Positions 4,704 to 8,774 of a stretch of DNA of 8,774 bases are shown here, in pieces (the first letter of the stretch is position 1; the number at the start of each line of letters is the position of its first letter). The notes beneath the pieces are model-generated. The model did no database searches, was not told the origin of the DNA, and worked only from the letters and a program-made list of their open reading frames with translations. The position numbers were made by a program, and so were the translations under genes. The DNA is from Spirochaetaceae bacterium (GTDB taxonomy: Bacteria; Spirochaetota; Spirochaetia; SZUA-6; Bin103): contig JAPOQV010000494.1 in assembly GCA_026710565.1 (NCBI GenBank), forward strand, positions 1 to 8,774, in the 5' to 3' direction.

Positions 4704-5810
4704 ATGGGTCACATGGAAGCTGGACCGATCGCCCTCGACGATCTGAAGCCCGGCGACGAGGTGCAGCAGAGCGCGCTGTGGGGTCGCTTCAAGCAGCGAT
4801 TCGGCTGGTGCCCGGAGCCGGTGTACTGGGTGGCCGGCGGAAGCGGCGGCACCCTCCTGAGCCTGAGGCATGTGACGCCGCTCGGCCCCCTGGTGTACGT
4901 TCCCGGCGCCCCCGCTACGCCGCCGGCCCGCGGTGACGCCGGACGTGTACTGGCCGATCTGGCTCCGGCAATCACGCTTCAGAATTGGACCCTCGCCAAC
5001 GATCGCGCCCCCGTGCGTCCCACGGTCGTGCGCTACGACCTGCCGTGGTCCGCGGGTGAGCGGCCGGCGACGGCTGTCCCCAACCTGACGCAGGCGCCGG
5101 TCGACGCACAACCGACGAGCACCGTGCTGGTTCCTCTGATCGGGCAGGAGGATCGACTCCTGGCGAGGATGAAGCCCAAGACCCGCCATAACATTCGCTT
5201 GGCACACCGCTGCGGGGTGGGCGTGACGGTCACCCGGGCGGCGGCCGCGCGCGGCGCCGTGCTGTCCGACTGGTACCGTCTCTACCGCACGATCGCGGGT
5301 TGGCACCGCTCTGCCGCACACAGCGAGCGGTACTTCGCCACCCTTTTCGAGCTGGCCGCCACTGTGACGGCGCCCGAGTTGTTCCTGCTCTCGGCCTTCT
5401 CACGGTACGAGCTGCTTGGCGGGATCATCGTCAGCGTCTGCGGCCGTACGGCGCGCTATCTGTACGGCGCCGTCGCATCGCGTGGCCGTGAACTGATGGC
5501 GAACTACGCCCTGCAGTGGGAAGCGATGCGCATGGCACGCGCGCGCCGCTGCCTCACCTATGACCTGCACGGCATTCCGACGGCCCCGGATCCGCGCCAT
5601 CGGTGGGCCGGGCTGTATCGGTTCAAGACGGGCTTCGGCGGCGAAGTGGTACACCGCTGGGGGTGCTGGGATCGCCCGATGAACCCGTTCACCTACCCCC
5701 TGCTGCGCCGCGCCGAACTGCTTCGCCGGCGACTCTCGGCGCCCTCGTGGGTCGCTGAGACCCGGGGCCGGGCTATCCCGTGTTGCGCAGCCCGGCGGCC
5801 AGGCCGTTGA
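4704..5810 (+). CDS. FemAB-family aminoacyltransferase (peptidoglycan cross-bridge type)
   Basis: Enzymes of this family use aminoacyl-tRNA to add amino acids to the peptidoglycan precursor (MurM, FemX, FemA/B); some relatives modify other acceptors. The 368-residue product has a tandem-GNAT layout. An N-terminal LWGRFKQRFGW (25-35) matches the usual entry motif. The family hallmark RMKPKTRHNIRLAHRCGV lies at 155-172. The C-terminal signature YDLHGIP, followed by LYRFKTGFGGEVVHRWG, spans about 286-320. No signal peptide is visible, consistent with a cytoplasmic enzyme. The ATG at 4704 is preceded by AAGAGG at 10 bases; M4 (4713) is less well placed. The last 12 residues are encoded inside the convergent overlap with ppc, and the basic tail after about residue 345 does not look like the family. 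It stands alone on the plus strand with no visible partner. The acceptor and amino acid cannot be told from sequence. Confidence 0.88.
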   Translation: MGHMEAGPIALDDLKPGDEVQQSALWGRFKQRFGWCPEPVYWVAGGSGGTLLSLRHVTPLGPLVYVPGAPATPPARGDAGRVLADLAPAITLQNWTLANDRAPVRPTVVRYDLPWSAGERPATAVPNLTQAPVDAQPTSTVLVPLIGQEDRLLARMKPKTRHNIRLAHRCGVGVTVTRAAAARGAVLSDWYRLYRTIAGWHRSAAHSERYFATLFELAATVTAPELFLLSAFSRYELLGGIIVSVCGRTARYLYGAVASRGRELMANYALQWEAMRMARARRCLTYDLHGIPTAPDPRHRWAGLYRFKTGFGGEVVHRWGCWDRPMNPFTYPLLRRAELLRRRLSAPSWVAETRGRAIPCCAARRPGR

Positions 5811-8529
5811 CGGTGAGCAGGATCGCCCGCTCGACCTGCCGGTCCACCGCGTCAGCGCTCCGGTGCCGGGCGAGCAGCACCACCTGCAGCAGGTTCAGCG
5901 GTTCCAGGTAGGCGGAGCGCACCTCGAGGGTGCGCTTGAGCACCGGGTAGTCGGCCAGCAGCGTCGGCTTGCCGGTGGTGGCCAGCACGTGCTGCAGCGC
6001 GCGCTCGTGCTCGGCGGCGACCAGATCGAAGATCCGCCGGTGCTCGGCGGGGACCAGCGCCTCCACGTAGCGCTGCGCGGTCACCAGGTCGGTCTTCGCC
6101 AGGGTCATCTCCACGTTCGAGATGAACATTCGAAAGAAGCGCCAGCGTTCGTACATCTCGCTCAGCGCGTCCGCCCCGGCCTCACGCGCGGCTGCCAGGC
6201 CGGTGCCGACGCCGTACCATCCCGGGACCACCTGGCGGGTCTGCGTCCAGCCGAATACCCACGGAATGGCCCGCATGCCGCCGATGCCGGCGCCCGTGCC
6301 CGGACGCCGGGCCGGCCGCGACCCGATGTTGAGCGACGCCAGCTCCTCCACGGGCGTTGCGGTCAGGAAGTAGTGAACGAGGGACGGATGGTCGACCAGG
6401 TCGCGATAGGCTCGGTACGCGGCGCGCGAGGTGATGTCCATGACCGCGTCCCACCGGTTCAGATCGTCCGCCGAGAGGGTCGAGCTCCGATGCAGCACCG
6501 CCGCCTCGACGGAAGCCGCCAGCGTCAGCTCCAGGTTGTCGCGCGCCAGCCGCGGCAGCCCGTACTTGTCGCTGACGACCTCGCCCTGCTCGGTGATCTT
6601 GATCGTGCCGTCCACCGCTCCCCAGGGCTGGGCCAGGATCGCCTCCGCGGTCGGACCGCCGCCGCGCCCGACCGTCCCGCCGCGCCCGTGGAAGAACCGA
6701 AGCGGCACGCCGTACTCGCGGGCCACGTCGCGCAGCCTCCGCACGCATCGGTGCAGCTCCCACTGAGCGGTGGTGATCCCCGCCAGCTTGTTCGAGTCGG
6801 AATAGCCCAGCATGACCTCCTGCCGGCCGCCCCTCAGCCGCAGCAGCTCGCGGTAGCTCGGCTCCTCCAGCAGGACGCGAAGCGTGTCCTCTGCCCTCCG
6901 GATCGCCTCCGGCGTCTCGAACAGCGGCACGAAGCCGATCGCGGCGCGGCCGGCGGCGATGTCGACCAACCCGGCCTCTCGCGCCAGCACCACCGCTGCC
7001 AGCAGATCGTCGGGACCCACCGTCTCCGAGACGATGTAGCTCTCGATCGCGCGCGCACCGAACCGGTCCTGAGCCGCGCGGACCACTCGCATCGTCGCCA
7101 GCGGGCGGCCAGGGTCTCCGCGCAGATCGGTCGCGGCGGTCGCGATCGGCCGCCGGTTGCGCAGCTCCGTGGACAGCAGCTCGAAGCGCTCGGCCGGCGA
7201 CATGCGCGTATAGTCCGGCGCGTCGGGAAGGCGGCGGTACAGCGCGGCGAGCGTGGCGTGGTGCTTCTCCGCATGCTCACGCACGTCCAGGGTCGCCAGA
7301 TGGAAGCCGAAGGCCGCCGCGCGTCGCAGCAGTCGGCGCAGCGCACCGTCGGCGATCGCCTCGCCCCGGTGGGCGCGCAGCGACCGCTGCAGCATCTCCA
7401 GCTCCGCGACCAGCTCCGCGGAGCTGCGGTAGTCGCGGCGCGGCACGTGCCGGGTGTCCTCGGCGATCCGCGCTCGCGTGTTCACCAGCCGCTCCCGGAT
7501 GTAGTTGAGCTTCAGCCGGTAGCTCTCGCCCGTGCCGCCGCGCTGGAAGCGGCCGTCGGTCGCCGGCAGCGCCTGGCGGTCGCGGCGCAGGCTGAGGGAC
7601 AGCTCCGCCGACACGCCATGGATGTGCTCCGAGCTGCTCAGCTCGGCCGAAAGACCCTCCACGGCGCCGATCAACTCGCGCAGCGCGTGGTCGTGCTGCA
7701 ACTCCAGCACGTCCAGGGTCACGTCCGCGGTGACCAGCGGGTTGCCCTCGCGATCCCCGCCGACCCAGCTTCCGAAGTTCAGCGGGCGCGCGTGCGCCGG
7801 CAACTCGATGCCGGCCCGCTGCAACTGTTGGTCCAGCTCGTCGAACAGGTCGCCGGTGACCTCGCGCAGCATCGCGTCCAGGTAGTAGCCCGCCGCCCTC
7901 GCCCCGTCCGTCGGGCGCTGGCGGTGGACGCGCAACTCGTCGGTCTGCCAGATCAGGTCGATCATCTCGGCCAGCCGCCGCTCGAGGCGGGCCAGGTCCA
8001 CATCGGTCTGCCTGGGGTCGGCCCGGTCGTAGAGCAGCTCGCCGATGCGCTGCAGCTTGGTCAGCACGGAGCGGCGCGCCGCCTCCGTGGGGTGCGCGGT
8101 GAAGACCGGCCGCACGTCGAGACGGGGCGCCACCTCGCGCAGGGCCGCGCAGCGCTCGTCGTCTCCCTGGATGTGGTCGAACAGGGCGCGCAGCCGGCCG
8201 CGGCCCACCCCGCTGCGCGGTCCGTGCTCGCCGACGCGGTGGGTCTGCTCGGCGACGTTCGCCAGGTGGAAGAAGGTGGAGAAGGCGCGTACCAGGTTGG
8301 TGGTGTCGGCGATGTCCAGGCCCTCCACGAGGGCGGTCAGCTCGGCGCGCGCGCCGCTTCCCGCCGCCGGGTCGCGCGACTGCTTGCTCAGCGTGCGCAC
8401 CCGCTCGACCAGCTCCAGGAGCTGCGGCCCGTGCTGGCGGACCAGGGTCTGCCCCAGAAGGTTGCCCAGCAGCCTGATGTCGGAACGCAACGCCGCGTCG
8501 GTACCGGAAAAACTCATGGTCGACCGCAT
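5773..8529 (-). CDS. ppc: Phosphoenolpyruvate carboxylase
   Basis: This enzyme converts PEP and bicarbonate to oxaloacetate and phosphate, refilling the TCA cycle in the cytosol. The 918-residue product is full length for the bacterial/plant-type enzyme. Visible motifs are VFTAHPTEAARR with catalytic His146, the conserved NFGSWVGGDREGNP (251-264), LGYSDSNKLAG (574-584, catalytic Lys581), the mobile glycine-rich loop FFHGRGGTVGRGGGP (612-626), GSRPARRP (736-743) then MRAIPWVFGWTQ (752-763), and the canonical C-terminus GLAAGLRNTG, whose Asn belongs to the aspartate-inhibitor site in E. coli. One oddity is Leu582 where E. coli, plant and many other forms have Asp (SDSxKDxG). The start is the ATG at 8529, with M5 (8517) as an alternative; neither has a clear ribosome site. 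The gene lies 59 bases downstream of an M20 hydrolase gene, possibly cotranscribed, and its 3' end overlaps the FemAB gene by 38 bases. Confidence 0.97.
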   Translation of the reverse strand: MRSTMSFSGTDAALRSDIRLLGNLLGQTLVRQHGPQLLELVERVRTLSKQSRDPAAGSGARAELTALVEGLDIADTTNLVRAFSTFFHLANVAEQTHRVGEHGPRSGVGRGRLRALFDHIQGDDERCAALREVAPRLDVRPVFTAHPTEAARRSVLTKLQRIGELLYDRADPRQTDVDLARLERRLAEMIDLIWQTDELRVHRQRPTDGARAAGYYLDAMLREVTGDLFDELDQQLQRAGIELPAHARPLNFGSWVGGDREGNPLVTADVTLDVLELQHDHALRELIGAVEGLSAELSSSEHIHGVSAELSLSLRRDRQALPATDGRFQRGGTGESYRLKLNYIRERLVNTRARIAEDTRHVPRRDYRSSAELVAELEMLQRSLRAHRGEAIADGALRRLLRRAAAFGFHLATLDVREHAEKHHATLAALYRRLPDAPDYTRMSPAERFELLSTELRNRRPIATAATDLRGDPGRPLATMRVVRAAQDRFGARAIESYIVSETVGPDDLLAAVVLAREAGLVDIAAGRAAIGFVPLFETPEAIRRAEDTLRVLLEEPSYRELLRLRGGRQEVMLGYSDSNKLAGITTAQWELHRCVRRLRDVAREYGVPLRFFHGRGGTVGRGGGPTAEAILAQPWGAVDGTIKITEQGEVVSDKYGLPRLARDNLELTLAASVEAAVLHRSSTLSADDLNRWDAVMDITSRAAYRAYRDLVDHPSLVHYFLTATPVEELASLNIGSRPARRPGTGAGIGGMRAIPWVFGWTQTRQVVPGWYGVGTGLAAAREAGADALSEMYERWRFFRMFISNVEMTLAKTDLVTAQRYVEALVPAEHRRIFDLVAAEHERALQHVLATTGKPTLLADYPVLKRTLEVRSAYLEPLNLLQVVLLARHRSADAVDRQVERAILLTVNGLAAGLRNTG

Positions 8530-8588
8530 TCTACCGATACGCGCCCCGCCGATGTCTCAGCGTGACCACGGCCACGCAGATGCGGTCC

Positions 8589-8774
8589 TCAGCGACGAAG
8601 CAGGGAATTGGCGCGCTCGGTCACCGCGTGCAGCAGGACGTTGCAGCCTGCGGCACAGTCCTCCCTGGTGGCGTCCTCCAGCTCGTTGTGGCTGATGCCG
8701 CCGGCGCAGGGGATGAAGATCATGGCCGTCGGCGCCCGCTCCGCGATGTGGCAGGCGTCGTGCCCGGCACCGGA
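8589..8774 (-). CDS. M20-family amidohydrolase (allantoate / N-carbamoyl-amino acid hydrolase), C-terminal part
   Basis: Only the last 61 codons and the TGA (8591-8589) are in the window; the gene continues past the right edge. The peptide starts SGAGHDA, followed by ERAPTAMIFIPCAGGISHNE and EDATREDCAAGCNVLL. This is the characteristic C-terminal end of the hydantoinase/carbamoylase branch of peptidase family M20: allantoate amidohydrolase, ureidoglycolate hydrolase, beta-ureidopropionase and N-carbamoyl-L-amino-acid hydrolase. These enzymes hydrolyse N-carbamoyl groups in purine, pyrimidine or hydantoin breakdown using two metal ions, and the His of SHNE is the family's last metal ligand. 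The substrate cannot be told from this fragment. It lies upstream of ppc in the same direction with a 59-base gap. No signs of decay. Confidence 0.88.
   Translation of the reverse strand, partial: SGAGHDACHIAERAPTAMIFIPCAGGISHNELEDATREDCAAGCNVLLHAVTERANSLLRR

Noticed and set aside
4583..4936. Plus-strand frame starting with RVDVADQ
   Set aside because: Its first residues are the continuation of the CARDB remnant after the nonsense codon. The rest is an out-of-frame shadow of the FemAB gene.
5863..8565. 900-residue open frame on the plus strand opposite ppc
   Set aside because: It is a GC-driven antisense shadow: the composition is Arg/Gln/Val/Gly/His-rich without domains, while the minus strand encodes PEP carboxylase with every motif intact.
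8561..8576. Small hairpin between the M20 hydrolase gene and ppc
   Set aside because: Six pairs including one G-T and a 4-base loop, with no following T-run, are not enough to call a terminator in such GC-rich DNA.

Overview
The window is high-GC bacterial DNA (about two thirds G+C by eye, with strongly GC-rich third codon positions), densely packed and mostly coding on the minus strand. The genes do not fix the taxon. A FemAB-type aminoacyltransferase, a zinc ABC importer with its own Fur-family regulator, a bacterial PEP carboxylase and remains of a CARDB-repeat surface protein would fit a high-GC environmental bacterium. A spirochaete is one possibility, but this is a guess.

Layout from left to right. 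(1) Positions 1-3081 hold a compact zinc-uptake operon read on the minus strand: promoter/operator, znuA (periplasmic binding protein with a long His/acidic loop), znuC (ATPase), znuB (permease), then the first 69 codons of a Fur-family repressor that runs off the left edge. The last three genes are tightly coupled: znuC/znuB overlap by 4 bases, and znuB overlaps the regulator by 26. A near-perfect 20-bp inverted repeat lies in the spacer of the best candidate znuA promoter and is probably the repressor's operator, which would close a negative feedback loop. (2) Positions 3132-3860 hold a vapB-vapC toxin-antitoxin pair (FitA-like RHH antitoxin and PIN toxin), also on the minus strand, with a promoter and a perfect 15-bp palindrome upstream. 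(3) Positions about 3935-4606 hold a decayed plus-strand fragment of a CARDB-like repeat protein: two units with a 372-bp period, a nonsense codon replacing a Cys codon, and no credible start or signal peptide. (4) Positions 4704-5810 encode a FemAB-family transferase on the plus strand. Its 3' end overlaps by 38 bases the 3' end of (5) a full-length PEP carboxylase gene (ppc) on the minus strand, 5773-8529. (6) The right edge holds the C-terminal 61 codons of an M20-family allantoate amidohydrolase/N-carbamoyl-amino-acid hydrolase, upstream of ppc on the same strand.

I see no rRNA, tRNA, CRISPR array, IS element or phage gene. Most of the window is ordinary core and accessory content and I do not see a clearly new multi-gene system. 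The points most worth checking are the zinc operon's control region, the repeat-expanded metal loop of ZnuA (with Gly where related proteins often have a ligand Asp), the CARDB remnant next to vapBC, and an unusual residue in a conserved PEP carboxylase motif.
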